64,000 nucleotides of DNA, taken from positions 496,001-560,000 of the forward strand of contig CBDIHH010000006.1 in NCBI GenBank assembly GCA_965279095.1, read 5' to 3'. The position numbers and the translations under genes are program-made. Numbering within the stretch: position 1 is the stretch's first letter; each line of letters opens with the position of its first letter. The notes below the pieces were generated by a model. The model was not told the DNA's origin. It made no database searches and was given only the letters and a program-made list of their open reading frames with translations. Below are positions 18,443-27,359 of the stretch, one piece after another. The stretch is from CBDIHH01 sp965279095 (GTDB lineage Bacteria; Pseudomonadota; Alphaproteobacteria; Caulobacterales; Caulobacteraceae).

Positions 18443-18951
18443 GCTTCCAGGCGGAACGCCTCGATCCCGTCCAGTGGCTGGTGATCCCGGCCCTGGCCTG
18501 CGTCGGCGCCACGATGCTGTTCGCCGCCCCCTTGCGGATCTTCGGGGTCCAGCTGCCGGAGCCCATCTTCGCCATGATCCTGGCTTTCGCCTGGGCCATC
18601 ATTCGGCCCTCGGTCCTGGCGCCCTTCGGCCTGCTGCTGCTCGGCCTTTTCATGGACCTGTTCTGGGGCGGGCCCCTGGGATTGTGGAGCCTGTCCCTGC
18701 TGATCGCCTACGGCGGCGTCCTGGCCACCCGCAACATGATGACCGGCCAGAGCCGGCCCATGCTTTGGGCCTGGTTCGCCGTCATGTGCCTGGTCTGCAT
18801 GGCCACCGGCTACGGGGTCAGCCTCATGGATTCCGGCCAGGCCCCGAACCTTCTGGCCGCCTTCTGGCAGCTGCTGCCCACGGCCCTGCTGTATCCCTTC
18901 GCCCACCGTCTCACCGAACGGTTCGAAGACGCCGACGTGCGCTTCCGATGA
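18439..18951 (+). CDS. mreD: Rod-shape determining protein MreD
   Basis: A 170-residue inner-membrane protein with about five hydrophobic helices, the expected size for MreD, sitting between mreC and mrdA with ATGA overlaps on both sides (18439-18442 and 18948-18951). Family conservation is low; the call rests on topology, the GLFMDLFWGGPLGLWSLS segment (MreD-like D-x-x-x-G-x-P-L-G) and the operon position. Confidence 0.9.
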   Translation: MSFQAERLDPVQWLVIPALACVGATMLFAAPLRIFGVQLPEPIFAMILAFAWAIIRPSVLAPFGLLLLGLFMDLFWGGPLGLWSLSLLIAYGGVLATRNMMTGQSRPMLWAWFAVMCLVCMATGYGVSLMDSGQAPNLLAAFWQLLPTALLYPFAHRLTERFEDADVRFR

Positions 18952-20918
18952 ACGAGCCGTCGATCTTCTTCAACGAGGTCAATGAGCGGCAGGGGATGTT
19001 CCACCGCCGCGCCTTCCTCATGGGCGGGCTGATCGGCACGGGGGTGCTGGCCCTCAGCGGGCGACTGATGCAGCTGCAGCTGGTCGACGCCGGCCGCTAT
19101 CGGACCATGTCCGAGGGCAACCAGTTCAACTATCGCCTGGTCCCGCCGCCGCGCGGACGGATCCTGGATCGCAACGGGGTGGAGTTGGCCTCCAACCGTC
19201 CCAACTTCCGGCTGCTGGTCTCGCGCGACGAGGTCCAGGACATCGACGCCACCCTGGACGCGGTCTCCACGCTGATCCCGATCACCCCTGAGCGGCGCCG
19301 GCAACTGCTTCGGGAGTTCGCCCAGAGCTCGCGCTTCGTCCCGGTGGCCATCGCCGACGACCTGTCCTGGGACGAGTTCACCCGGGTCAACGCGCGCCTG
19401 CCCGAACTGCCGGGGGTGACCCCCGACATGAGCGAGGTGCGGGTCTACAACTTCGGCGGCGCCTTCGCCCATGTCATCGGCTACGTCTCCAAGGTCTCGG
19501 CGGCCGACATGGCCAGAGTAGGGCCGGGCGAGGACCAGCTGCTGCTGCACCATCCCGGCTTCCGCATCGGCAAGCAGGGCGTCGAGAAATCCCTCGACCT
19601 GCGCCTGCGCGGGATCGCCGGGGCGCAGAAGGTCGAGGTCGATGCCCGCGGCCGGGTGGTGCGCAAGGACGCCAAGGGCGACATCCCCGCCACCGCCGGC
19701 AAGGACGTGGTCCTGTCCCTCGACGCCGACATCCAGAACCGCGCCCTGGAGGTGTTCGGCGAGGAATCCGGCGCCGCGGTGGTGATGGACTGCCGCACGG
19801 GCGACGTCCTGTGCCTGGCCTCCGCCCCCAGCTTCGACGCCAATCGCTTCGTCAAGGGCATGGGGGTCAAGGACTACGCGGCCCTGGCCGCCTATGAGCG
19901 CAAGCCCCTGTTCAACAAGGCCCTCACCGCCACCTATCCGCCGGGCTCCACCTTCAAGACCATGGTCGCCCTGGCCGCCCTGGAGCAGGGGGTCAGCCCC
20001 GATCAGACCCGTTTCTGCAACGGCGCCTGGGCCTGGGGCGGCCGCGTTTGGCACTGCGACCGGCACCACGGCGCCATGAACATGCACGACGCCATCTCCA
20101 CCTCGTGCGACATCTACTTCTACCAGACCGCCCTGGCCCTCGGCCCCGACCTGATCGCCGGCATGGCCCGCAAGTTCGGCCTGGGCGAGATCTTCGACCT
20201 GGGCATTCCCGGGCAGAAGCCGGGCCTGGTGCCCGATCCCGCCTACAAGCGCCGCAACTTTCCCAAGGACCCGGTCTGGCATCCGGGCGAGACCCCAAGC
20301 TTCGGCATCGGCCAGGGCTACCTGCATCTCAACCCGATGCAGCTGTGCGTGATGACCGCGCGTCTGGCCAACGGCGCCCGGGCCATCCAGCCCCGCCTGA
20401 TCCGATCGATCGGCGGGGTGATGCAGCCTTCCGGCGCCCAGGCCCCGGAATTGCCCGTCAACAAGGACCACCTGCGCTTCGTGCGCGAGGCCATGGCGGC
20501 CGTGACCAGCACCGGCACCGCCGCCGCCGTGGCCCAGTTGGGGCTCGGGGAGATCAAGATGGCCGGCAAGACCGGCACGGCCCAGTCGCACACCTACGGC
20601 TCGGGCAGCCGGGCGACGCTGCATCTGGACTGGAAGTGGCGCGACCATGCCTGGTTCGTGGCCTTCGCCCCCTATGACGACCCGCGCTACGCCATCAGCG
20701 TCTTGGTGGAGCACGGCGGCTGGGGCGCGTCGGCCGCGGCGCCCCGCGCGCGCGAGATCATGCGCGTGGCCCTGCTCAAGGACCCCGAGTTGCGCGCCCG
20801 TATCGAGACGCCCCTGCCGCTGCAGCCCATCCCGGAGGGCGTGGCCGAGGGCGCGGCGCCCCAGCCCCCCACCGACCAGGCCGGCAATACCGTCCCCTTC
20901 CCAGGATCGGCCCTATGA
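18948..20918 (+). CDS. mrdA: Penicillin-binding protein 2 (elongasome transpeptidase)
   Basis: Cross-links lateral-wall peptidoglycan with RodA. The 656-residue protein has an N-terminal membrane anchor (about residues 23-40), the PBP dimerisation domain with RGRILDRNG, and the transpeptidase domain. S334-x-x-K337 is in PPGSTFKTM, the S-x-N equivalent is S386-C-D in STSCDIYFYQ, and KTG is at 541-543 in AGKTGTAQ. An open frame continues upstream inside mreC/mreD, but the overlap ATG 18948 is the natural start. The tail after residue 620 is Pro-rich. Confidence 0.96.
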   Translation: MNEPSIFFNEVNERQGMFHRRAFLMGGLIGTGVLALSGRLMQLQLVDAGRYRTMSEGNQFNYRLVPPPRGRILDRNGVELASNRPNFRLLVSRDEVQDIDATLDAVSTLIPITPERRRQLLREFAQSSRFVPVAIADDLSWDEFTRVNARLPELPGVTPDMSEVRVYNFGGAFAHVIGYVSKVSAADMARVGPGEDQLLLHHPGFRIGKQGVEKSLDLRLRGIAGAQKVEVDARGRVVRKDAKGDIPATAGKDVVLSLDADIQNRALEVFGEESGAAVVMDCRTGDVLCLASAPSFDANRFVKGMGVKDYAALAAYERKPLFNKALTATYPPGSTFKTMVALAALEQGVSPDQTRFCNGAWAWGGRVWHCDRHHGAMNMHDAISTSCDIYFYQTALALGPDLIAGMARKFGLGEIFDLGIPGQKPGLVPDPAYKRRNFPKDPVWHPGETPSFGIGQGYLHLNPMQLCVMTARLANGARAIQPRLIRSIGGVMQPSGAQAPELPVNKDHLRFVREAMAAVTSTGTAAAVAQLGLGEIKMAGKTGTAQSHTYGSGSRATLHLDWKWRDHAWFVAFAPYDDPRYAISVLVEHGGWGASAAAPRAREIMRVALLKDPELRARIETPLPLQPIPEGVAEGAAPQPPTDQAGNTVPFPGSAL

Positions 20919-22069
20919 CCGCCAGCGCCCTGACCCGTCCCGGCCAGCGGGACCGTCTCGTCGTCAAGCTTGGACAGATCGACTGGCTGTTCGCGGGCAT
21001 CCTGTGCGCCATCGCCTGCATCGGCGCCCTGATGCTCTATTCGGTGGCCAACCATTCCTGGGAGCCCTGGGCGGCCAAGCACCTGATCCGGTTCGGCCTT
21101 TGCCTGGCGTTGATGCTGGGCCTGGCCCTGGTGGACCTGCGCATGTGGTTCTTCCTGGCCTATCCGATCTATGGGCTGGGGGTGCTGCTGCTCGTGGCCG
21201 TGGAGGTGATGGGCGAGGTCTCCATGGGGGCCCAGCGCTGGCTGGACCTGGGGGTGGTGCGCCTGCAGCCCTCCGAGATCATCAAGATCGGCCTCGTCCT
21301 GGCCCTGGCGCGCCTCTATCACGGCATGTCGGCCAGGGAGGCCAAGTTCTCCTGGAAGCTCATCTATCCCGCCCTGTTGATCGGCGTGCCGACCCTGCTG
21401 GTCATGCACCAGCCCGACCTGGGAACGGCCATGCTGATCGCCCTGACCGGCGGCGCCATGATGATCCTGGCCGGGCTGAGCCTGCGCCTCGTCGCCGCGG
21501 CCCTGGTCGCCTTCCTGGCGGCGATACCGCCGATCATCATGTTCGTCCTGCACGACTATCAGCGCGCCCGGGTCATGGTGTTCTTCGACCCGGAGAGCGA
21601 CCCGTCGGGCACCGGCTATCATATCCTGCAGTCGAAGATCGCCCTGGGCTCGGGCGGCCTGCTGGGCAAGGGCTTCGGCCTCGGCTCGCAGAGCCAGCTC
21701 AACTTCCTGCCCGAGAAACACACCGACTTCATCTTCGCCACCCTGGCCGAGGAGTTCGGCTTCATCGGCTGTTTCTCGGTGCTGGTCCTCTATGCAGCTG
21801 TGATCCTCATCGCCCTGCGCACCTCCAGTCTGGCGCACAGCCATTTCGGCCGGCTGGCGGGCTCCGGCGTGACGGCGACCTTCGCCCTCTATGTGCTGAT
21901 CAACGGCGCCATGGTCATGGGCATGGCCCCCGTGGTGGGGGTGCCCATGCCGATGATGTCCTATGGGGGCACGGTGATGCTGACGGTGATGATCGGATTC
22001 GGCCTGGTGCAGGCGGTGCGGGTGCATCGCTATTCGGAGGTCACCAGCGGCCGGGGGGCGCTGCTCTAG
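20915..22069 (+). CDS. rodA: Peptidoglycan glycosyltransferase RodA (SEDS family)
   Basis: A multi-pass SEDS glycosyltransferase of 384 residues that polymerises lipid II in the elongasome. It has about ten hydrophobic helices, ALMLYSVANHSWEPWA near the N terminus, HQPDLGTAMLIALTGG carrying the conserved aspartate, the QSQLNFLPEKHTDFIF loop, and VGVPMPMMSYGGT near the C terminus. ATGA overlap with mrdA at 20915-20918. Last core gene of the operon. Confidence 0.96.
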   Translation: MTASALTRPGQRDRLVVKLGQIDWLFAGILCAIACIGALMLYSVANHSWEPWAAKHLIRFGLCLALMLGLALVDLRMWFFLAYPIYGLGVLLLVAVEVMGEVSMGAQRWLDLGVVRLQPSEIIKIGLVLALARLYHGMSAREAKFSWKLIYPALLIGVPTLLVMHQPDLGTAMLIALTGGAMMILAGLSLRLVAAALVAFLAAIPPIIMFVLHDYQRARVMVFFDPESDPSGTGYHILQSKIALGSGGLLGKGFGLGSQSQLNFLPEKHTDFIFATLAEEFGFIGCFSVLVLYAAVILIALRTSSLAHSHFGRLAGSGVTATFALYVLINGAMVMGMAPVVGVPMPMMSYGGTVMLTVMIGFGLVQAVRVHRYSEVTSGRGALL

Positions 22070-22076
22070 CCTGCCC

Positions 22077-22454
22077 ATGACCCTGTTTGACCGTCACGCC
22101 GTGCTGATCTCGCGTCTGCTGAAGCTCGGCTTCTGGCTGGCCTGCGCCCTGGCCCTGGCGCGCGCCCTGTGGCCCGACCCCTATACCGAGCCGGTGATCG
22201 GCCCCTGGGACAAGGTGGTCCACGCCACCGCCTTCTACGTCCTGGCGGTGCTGGCGATGGCCGCCTATCCGCGGATCAGCCTGCCGCGCATCGTCCTGGG
22301 ACTGGCGGCCTTTGGCGGCGCGATCGAGATCCTTCAGGCGATCCCGGCGCTCCACCGCGACGCCGCCTGGGACGACTGGGCGGCGGACTGGCTGGGCATC
22401 GCCATCGCCCTGATCCCGTTGGCGGCGCGTCGGCTGGGTCGGCTCAGAGCTTGA
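22077..22454 (+). CDS. VanZ-like membrane protein
   Basis: A 125-residue protein with three to four hydrophobic helices and the VanZ-family pattern: PWDKVVHATAFYVLAVL near residue 45, then a loop and DDWAADWLGIAIAL near the C terminus (D-x-x-A-D-x-x-G). It starts 7 bases after rodA, so it is probably the last gene of the mre operon. Function in VanZ homologues without glycopeptide resistance is not settled. Its 3' end overlaps the convergent pip gene by 11 bases. Confidence 0.8.
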   Translation: MTLFDRHAVLISRLLKLGFWLACALALARALWPDPYTEPVIGPWDKVVHATAFYVLAVLAMAAYPRISLPRIVLGLAAFGGAIEILQAIPALHRDAAWDDWAADWLGIAIALIPLAARRLGRLRA

Positions 22455-23436
22455 CGGCGGCGTCGGTGGCCCGCAGCAGGGCATCGACGATGCCGGGCTC
22501 CGTCGAGGCGTGGCCGGCGTCCCAGACGATCTCGAAGCGCGCTTCCGGCCAGGCCCGCGACAGACGCCAGGCGCTTTCCAGGGGCGTGACCACATCGAAG
22601 CGGCCGTTGACGATCCATCCGGGAATGTCGCGGATCCGGGCGATGTTGTTGAGGATCCAGCCGTCCTCGGTGAAGAAGCCGCGATTGTGGAAATAGTGGC
22701 ATTCGATACGGGCGAAGGCGATGGCGAAGTCGATCTCGTTGAACTTCGGCGGCCGCGCCTCAGGGCCGCGGATGGAGATGGTGTCGCCTTCCCACTGACT
22801 CCAGGCCGAGGCCGCCTCGGCGCGCACCTGGCGATCCGGATCGGTCAGCCGCCGGTGGTAGGCCGCCACCATGTCGCCGCGCTCCGCCAGCGGAATGGGG
22901 CGCACGAACCGCTCCCAGGCGTCCGGGAACAACATCGAGCACCCGTCCTGATAGAACCAGTCGAGCTCGCGCTGGGTCAGCAGAAACACGCCGCGCAGGA
23001 CCAGGGCCTCCACCCGTTCGGGGTGTTTGATGGCGTAGGCCAGGGCGAGGGTTGAGCCCCAGGAGCCGCCGAAGACGGTCCATTTCTCCACCCCCGAATG
23101 GACCCGCAGGCGCTCGATGTCGTCGATCAGCGTCCAGGTGGTGTTGTCGTCCAGGGAGGCGTTGGGCCGCGAGCGGCCGCAGCCGCGCTGGTCGAACAGG
23201 GTCACGCGCCAGCGCTTGGGGTCGAAGAAGCGGCGCATGGTCGGGTTGATGGCGCCCCCCGGCCCGCCGTGCAGCACGACGGCGGGCTTGCCCTGGGGGG
23301 CGCCGCAGGCCTCGTAATAGACCTCGTGCGGGCCGTCGGTCTTCAGCCAGCCGAAATCGAACGGTTCGGTCTCGGGATAAAGGGTGCGACGGGCGGCGGC
23401 GCCGGAGGCTGAAGCGGTCGGGGCGGTGCGTTCCAT
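22444..23436 (-). CDS. pip: Proline iminopeptidase (S33 alpha/beta hydrolase)
   Basis: Releases N-terminal proline from peptides in the cytoplasm. The 330-residue protein has the oxyanion loop HGGPGG (56-61), the DQRGCGRS motif, nucleophile S125 in FGGSWGSTLALAYA, and late catalytic Asp and His in NGRFDVVTP and DAGHAS. All are diagnostic of the Pip subgroup. It is a single gene, convergent to the VanZ-like gene. The N-terminal 15 residues (Ala/Thr-rich) are an extension; a start nearer LYPETEPF is possible. Confidence 0.93.
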   Translation of the reverse strand: MERTAPTASASGAAARRTLYPETEPFDFGWLKTDGPHEVYYEACGAPQGKPAVVLHGGPGGAINPTMRRFFDPKRWRVTLFDQRGCGRSRPNASLDDNTTWTLIDDIERLRVHSGVEKWTVFGGSWGSTLALAYAIKHPERVEALVLRGVFLLTQRELDWFYQDGCSMLFPDAWERFVRPIPLAERGDMVAAYHRRLTDPDRQVRAEAASAWSQWEGDTISIRGPEARPPKFNEIDFAIAFARIECHYFHNRGFFTEDGWILNNIARIRDIPGWIVNGRFDVVTPLESAWRLSRAWPEARFEIVWDAGHASTEPGIVDALLRATDAAVKL

Positions 23437-23494
23437 GGCGGCAATCTACGTCGGATGGGCGGCGGGCCAAAGCCATCGCCGGCCGATTGCGCGA

Positions 23495-23878
23495 TTAAGT
23501 CAATGTCGGCCGAACGCCCCGGAAGGCGGTCCAGGCCAGCATCGCCCATCCGCCCAGCAACATCAGGCCGCCCACCGGGGTCACCGCGCCCAGAATCCGC
23601 GGGCCGCCCAGGGCCATGGCGTAGAGGGTGAGGGCGAAGACGACCGAGCCCGCGAGGAACAGCCAGGCGGCGATCGCCGCGCCCCCGCCGCCCAGTCTCC
23701 ACAGATAGGCGCAGGCGAACACGGCCAGGGCGTGGACCATCTGGTACTGGGCGCCGGTCTGCAGCCAGGCCCTGGCCTGGGGGTCAGCGGCCGCGTGCGC
23801 CCCGAAGGCGCCGGCCGTTACCGCCACCAGGCCGCTCAACGCCGCCAGGGTCATCCACAGGCGCGGGAGGGCTTCCAT
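23495..23878 (-). CDS. DUF423 family membrane protein
   Basis: A 127-residue four-helix membrane protein with the DUF423 signature: a first helix ending GAFGAHA, then TGAQYQMVHALAVF, and the C-terminal GAVTPVGGLMLLGGWAML. The family is widespread (E. coli YgdD) and has no settled function. It lies 7 bases after the TipN-like gene on the same strand and may be co-transcribed with it. Confidence 0.88.
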   Translation of the reverse strand: MEALPRLWMTLAALSGLVAVTAGAFGAHAAADPQARAWLQTGAQYQMVHALAVFACAYLWRLGGGGAAIAAWLFLAGSVVFALTLYAMALGGPRILGAVTPVGGLMLLGGWAMLAWTAFRGVRPTLT

Positions 23879-23885
23879 GACGGCC

Positions 23886-26336
23886 TCAGTTCAGGTCGCC
23901 GACCGCGGCGTCGAGCAGCAGGAAGGTGCGCCCCGCATCAGAGCCCAGCAATCCGAGGCGGCTGACCTCCGACCCGGGCCGGGCGGCCTCGCGCAACAGG
24001 CTGTGGTAGCTCTGCAGAAAGCGCTCGGCCTGCGCCCGCAGGATCTTGTCCGACAGCACCCGGCGCGACAGTCGGCGGATCGCGGCCGGCGCCAGGCGGC
24101 GGACGCTGTCGCGCCCGGCCGCCGCATTGCCCTCGTCGATGGTTCTCAGAACCTCGTCGATGCGGGCCCGGGGCAGCAGGCCGGCGGAGTCCAGCCCCAG
24201 GGCCTCGATCTCGCGGCTCAGCATGTCGGCGAGCGACGCCTCGTCCACGGCGGCGCCCTCGTCCACGGCGCCGAGCAGATCGGTCCAGCTCCAGGGGCGG
24301 GCCTCGCCCTGGGGGCCGGCCGGCGAGGGCCCCGCGGCGGGCGGGGCGGCGTGCACGGGGGCCGAGGGCGCAGGTGCGTCGGCGGGCTCGAACATGGAGC
24401 TCTCCGCGTCCTCGGAGACGGCGGCGGGGGTCAGCCTCAAACGAGGGCGCTCGCCGAGGTCCGCGGGCGGGACGGCGGGGCGCAGGGGCACGGTTTCGCC
24501 CCCCTGGCGCGCGGGGGGCACGCGGGCGCCGATGCCGCTGGCCCGGGCGCTGGCCCCGCCGCCGATCACGCCCATCAGGCGGACCGCCTCGGACAGCATC
24601 TCGTAGTTGCGCTTCACCCGCTCCTGGAAGGCGGAGTCGATGGCCTGGGTCTCCTCCGCCGCCTGGCGGGCGGTGGCCAGCAGGCTCTGGGTGGCCGAAT
24701 CGAGGGCGGCCTTGATCTCGTCGGCGCGGGCCTGGGCTTCCAGGGGCAGACGGGCGGTGCGGGCCTCAATGGAGGCAAGGCCGCCTTCCAGCTGGCTGAG
24801 GGCGTCGCGCGCCTCGGCCACGCTGCCGTCCAGGCGGCGCACCGAGCGTTCTCCGGCCTCATCGACCAGGGCGGCGGTGCGCTCGATCAGTTCGCGCGCT
24901 TCGCTGAGGCGGGCGTCGAACACCGTGTCGGCCTTCTGGCCGGCGGCGAAGGCCGATTCGGAGAGCTGCTCGATCTTCAGGCGCGCCGATTCGCCGGAGG
25001 TCTCGGCGTTGCGGTGCACGGCCTCGGCGGCCTCCTGCAGGGCGTCGATGGCCCGGCGGGTCTGCTCTTCCAGCGCCCGGCGTTCGAAGGCGGCCGCCTC
25101 GGAGAAGGCCCCCAGGGACTGCAGGGCTGTGGCGCCGAGCAGATCGCGCTCGGCCTGGGCCGTCTCGCCCACCTCGCGGAACTGGTCCGTGGCCTCGCCC
25201 GCCAGCCGGCGCAGGGTCTCGGCGCTGTGGGTGGCCACTTCGCCGAGGCGAACGGCGCTCTCGCCCGACTGGGACAGGATGTCGGCGAGCTGGGCGCGCT
25301 GGGTCTCGATCTGCACAGCCAGGTCCTCCTGGTCGGCGCGCAGGTCCAGGGCGGTGGCCACCAGGGCGGCGCGCTGCTGCCCCAGGGCCTCCTCGACGAT
25401 CTGGACCTGTTCGGTGACCGTGGCGCCGGCCGCCTCGAGGCGCGCGGTCTGGCGGCCGATGTCCTCGCCCGCCGTGCGCGCGGCGGCGCTGGCCTCGCCC
25501 GCGGCGGCGGCCAGGTCTCCGGCGCGCGCCGCCAGGGCCGCCTCGGCCTCGGAGATCTGCGTCTGGGCCAGGTCAGAGGCGTCGGCGACCATGCGGGCCT
25601 GGCGCGTAATCGCCTCGGCGACCCCCTGGGCCTGGGCCTCCAGCGACCCCGACAGCAGGGCCAATTCCTTGCGCTCCTCGGACAGGTTCTCGATCAGGGC
25701 CCGGGCGGTGCTGGTGGAGATGCCGATCCCCGAGATCAGGCGGTCGGTGTCGTCAGCCAGCAGGTCGCGCAGCTGGCCCAGCTCCTCGCGCGCCTGCAGG
25801 GCGGTGGCCGTGGCCAGCTCGATCTGCTCGCGCATGGCCTCCATCACCGAGCCGGCCTCGGCGGCGGCATAGGCCGCCGGCTGCAGGATGCGCTCGGCGT
25901 GGTCGCGCGACCGGCGGGACTCGGCCACGAAGGCGGCGCCCTGCCGCATGGCGGCGACACCCAGCCAGATGAGGCCCACGGGCGCCAGCGCCAGGAGGGC
26001 GAACACCCCCAGGGCGAACAGGTCGAGGTCGAACAGGCCCAGCCGCTGCTGGTAGGCCAGGGCGACCCCGGCCATGCCGCCGGCCCAGAGCAGGCTGGCC
26101 AGGGCGGCCAGCCAGTACAGGCGCGAACCGTCGGGAGCCTCGGCCGGGCGCAGGGCGGGATAGGCGGGCGGCTCCATCGTGGCCACCTGGGTGTCGCGGT
26201 CCGGGCCGGCCCGGACGGGGGCGTTCTGCGGCGCGGCCGGCATCGCCAGGGTCATGGCCTCTACGGGGTCGAGGGGCGGCAACGGCGCCGCCTGGGCTTC
26301 GTCCGAGAAGGCCAAGGGATCCTTTTTACGCGTCAT
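23886..26336 (-). CDS. tipN: TipN-like polarity/coiled-coil protein
   Basis: An 816-residue protein with a short cytoplasmic N terminus, two adjacent transmembrane helices (about residues 74-96 and 107-130) and a very long Ala/Glu-rich alpha-helical region (about 140-560) with many coiled-coil heptads. A Pro/Ala-rich linker and a small folded C-terminal domain follow. This is the architecture of Caulobacter TipN, which marks the new pole and orients division and flagellum placement. I start at ATG 26336 (MTRKKDPLAF); the frame is open further upstream. The call depends on architecture and the Caulobacterales context; generic membrane coiled-coil protein is the alternative. Confidence 0.65.
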   Translation of the reverse strand: MTRKKDPLAFSDEAQAAPLPPLDPVEAMTLAMPAAPQNAPVRAGPDRDTQVATMEPPAYPALRPAEAPDGSRLYWLAALASLLWAGGMAGVALAYQQRLGLFDLDLFALGVFALLALAPVGLIWLGVAAMRQGAAFVAESRRSRDHAERILQPAAYAAAEAGSVMEAMREQIELATATALQAREELGQLRDLLADDTDRLISGIGISTSTARALIENLSEERKELALLSGSLEAQAQGVAEAITRQARMVADASDLAQTQISEAEAALAARAGDLAAAAGEASAAARTAGEDIGRQTARLEAAGATVTEQVQIVEEALGQQRAALVATALDLRADQEDLAVQIETQRAQLADILSQSGESAVRLGEVATHSAETLRRLAGEATDQFREVGETAQAERDLLGATALQSLGAFSEAAAFERRALEEQTRRAIDALQEAAEAVHRNAETSGESARLKIEQLSESAFAAGQKADTVFDARLSEARELIERTAALVDEAGERSVRRLDGSVAEARDALSQLEGGLASIEARTARLPLEAQARADEIKAALDSATQSLLATARQAAEETQAIDSAFQERVKRNYEMLSEAVRLMGVIGGGASARASGIGARVPPARQGGETVPLRPAVPPADLGERPRLRLTPAAVSEDAESSMFEPADAPAPSAPVHAAPPAAGPSPAGPQGEARPWSWTDLLGAVDEGAAVDEASLADMLSREIEALGLDSAGLLPRARIDEVLRTIDEGNAAAGRDSVRRLAPAAIRRLSRRVLSDKILRAQAERFLQSYHSLLREAARPGSEVSRLGLLGSDAGRTFLLLDAAVGDLN

Positions 26337-26466
26337 GCCTCGCCCGTTCTCCGCTGCAGGCCAGCGCCCCCGCGCCTGCCGCTCGCGACGCAAACCCTAA
26401 CGGCGATCGCTGTCGGCGCAAAGCCCCGTGCGCCCGGTCCCGGAGCGGCATCCGGACGCAAAGAAA

Positions 26467-26504
26467 CCCGGCGCGCCATGTCGGGGGGGGCGAGGCGCGC
26501 CGGG
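26467..26504 (-). terminator. Rho-independent terminator after the Nudix gene
   Basis: Perfect 11-bp arms CCCGGCGCGCC (26467-26477) and GGCGCGCCGGG (26494-26504). On the minus strand the hairpin is followed by TTTCTTTG, giving a classic terminator just downstream of the Nudix hydrolase gene and upstream of the TipN-like gene. Confidence 0.75.
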
Positions 26505-26539
26505 CTTCGATACTCAACCCCGCCTTGTGGGCGGGGGCG

Positions 26540-27052
26540 TCATGGAGAATGCGGGCGCGGCGGCGAGGTTCCCGGCGCCTTCAGGTTTTTTGCCTGATCG
26601 AGAGAAGACGGGTTGAAGTGGGCCATCAGCGCCTGCAACTCCGGTTCGTCCACCAGCAGGCAGGCCTCTTCCAGACCCATCCAGCGCTTGTCGCGCTGGC
26701 CCTGCTCCGGCCAGTCGGAGTGTTCATCCAGCACCTGGAGGGGAAAGACCTGCACCCGAACCTGCTGCAGCCGGCCGCTTCTCAGGCGCTTGTCGTAGTG
26801 GAACTGGCCCATGGCCTTCTTGGCGACGGTTCCTGTCACCCCGGCCTCCTCAAAGGCCTCCTGGCCGGCTGTGTCGCGGGACTTCAGCCCCTTGATCGGC
26901 CAGCCCTTCGGGATCACCCAGCGTCGGGTCTCGCGCGAGGTGATCAGCAGCACCTCGACGGCGTCGCCGGCCTGCCGCCAGGGCAGGGCGGCGAACTGGG
27001 TCCGAGGCTCCCGGTCCGCCTCGGCTCGGAGCTGCCCGCGGGACGGCTTCAT
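26540..27052 (-). CDS. Nudix hydrolase
   Basis: A 170-residue Nudix protein that should hydrolyse a nucleoside diphosphate linked to another group. The Nudix box reads GLKSRDTAGQEAFEEAGV: the catalytic EEAG is intact, while the usual Arg-Glu is Gln-Glu, as is seen in some members of this subgroup. WVIPKGWPIKG before it is typical of diphosphoinositol-polyphosphate-phosphohydrolase-like bacterial Nudix proteins. The substrate is unknown. It is followed by a strong terminator, so it is probably a single-gene unit. Confidence 0.85.
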   Translation of the reverse strand: MKPSRGQLRAEADREPRTQFAALPWRQAGDAVEVLLITSRETRRWVIPKGWPIKGLKSRDTAGQEAFEEAGVTGTVAKKAMGQFHYDKRLRSGRLQQVRVQVFPLQVLDEHSDWPEQGQRDKRWMGLEEACLLVDEPELQALMAHFNPSSLDQAKNLKAPGTSPPRPHSP

Positions 27053-27359
27053 GACCCCATCAACACTACGGTCATAAGCCCATCAAATCGGTTCATAATT
27101 CTCGCTGCGACTCGCGCCGGATGCGTCACCACGCGCATCAAGGCCTAGGACGCGCCCGGCGGCCTGTAAAGGCGCCGTCCATTCCGACCGGGTCGCCTCG
27201 GGGACGCGGACGGCCGGTCAACTGGGGATGGCGCCCGCCACGCCGCCGATGGCATGATCTTTGGCCCCGCCGCTGCGTCGGGGGCGTTGGATCACAAACC
27301 CATAGCCGACCCGGGGCGCCCGACGCCGCCCCGATCCTTTCAGCCGGAACGACACGGTC
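27053..27359. other. Gene-free divergent region between Nudix and nhaA
   Basis: A 307-base gap between divergent genes. The 60 bases next to the Nudix start are AT-richer, with two CCATCAA repeats and a GANTC site (GACTC), and probably hold that promoter. The nhaA side is G+C-rich with no recognisable promoter, RNA gene or conserved short ORF. Confidence 0.4.

Noticed and set aside
18180..18947. In-frame upstream extension of mrdA into mreC/mreD
   Set aside because: The added 256 residues are Arg/Pro-rich antisense-like sequence. ATG 18948 overlaps the mreD stop, as in the rest of the operon, and gives a normal PBP2.
23877..26597. A 906-codon plus-strand frame opposite the TipN-like gene
   Set aside because: Its translation is a low-complexity mirror (Gly/Gln/Leu/Arg) of the Ala/Glu-rich coiled coil, and no start signal or homology is visible.
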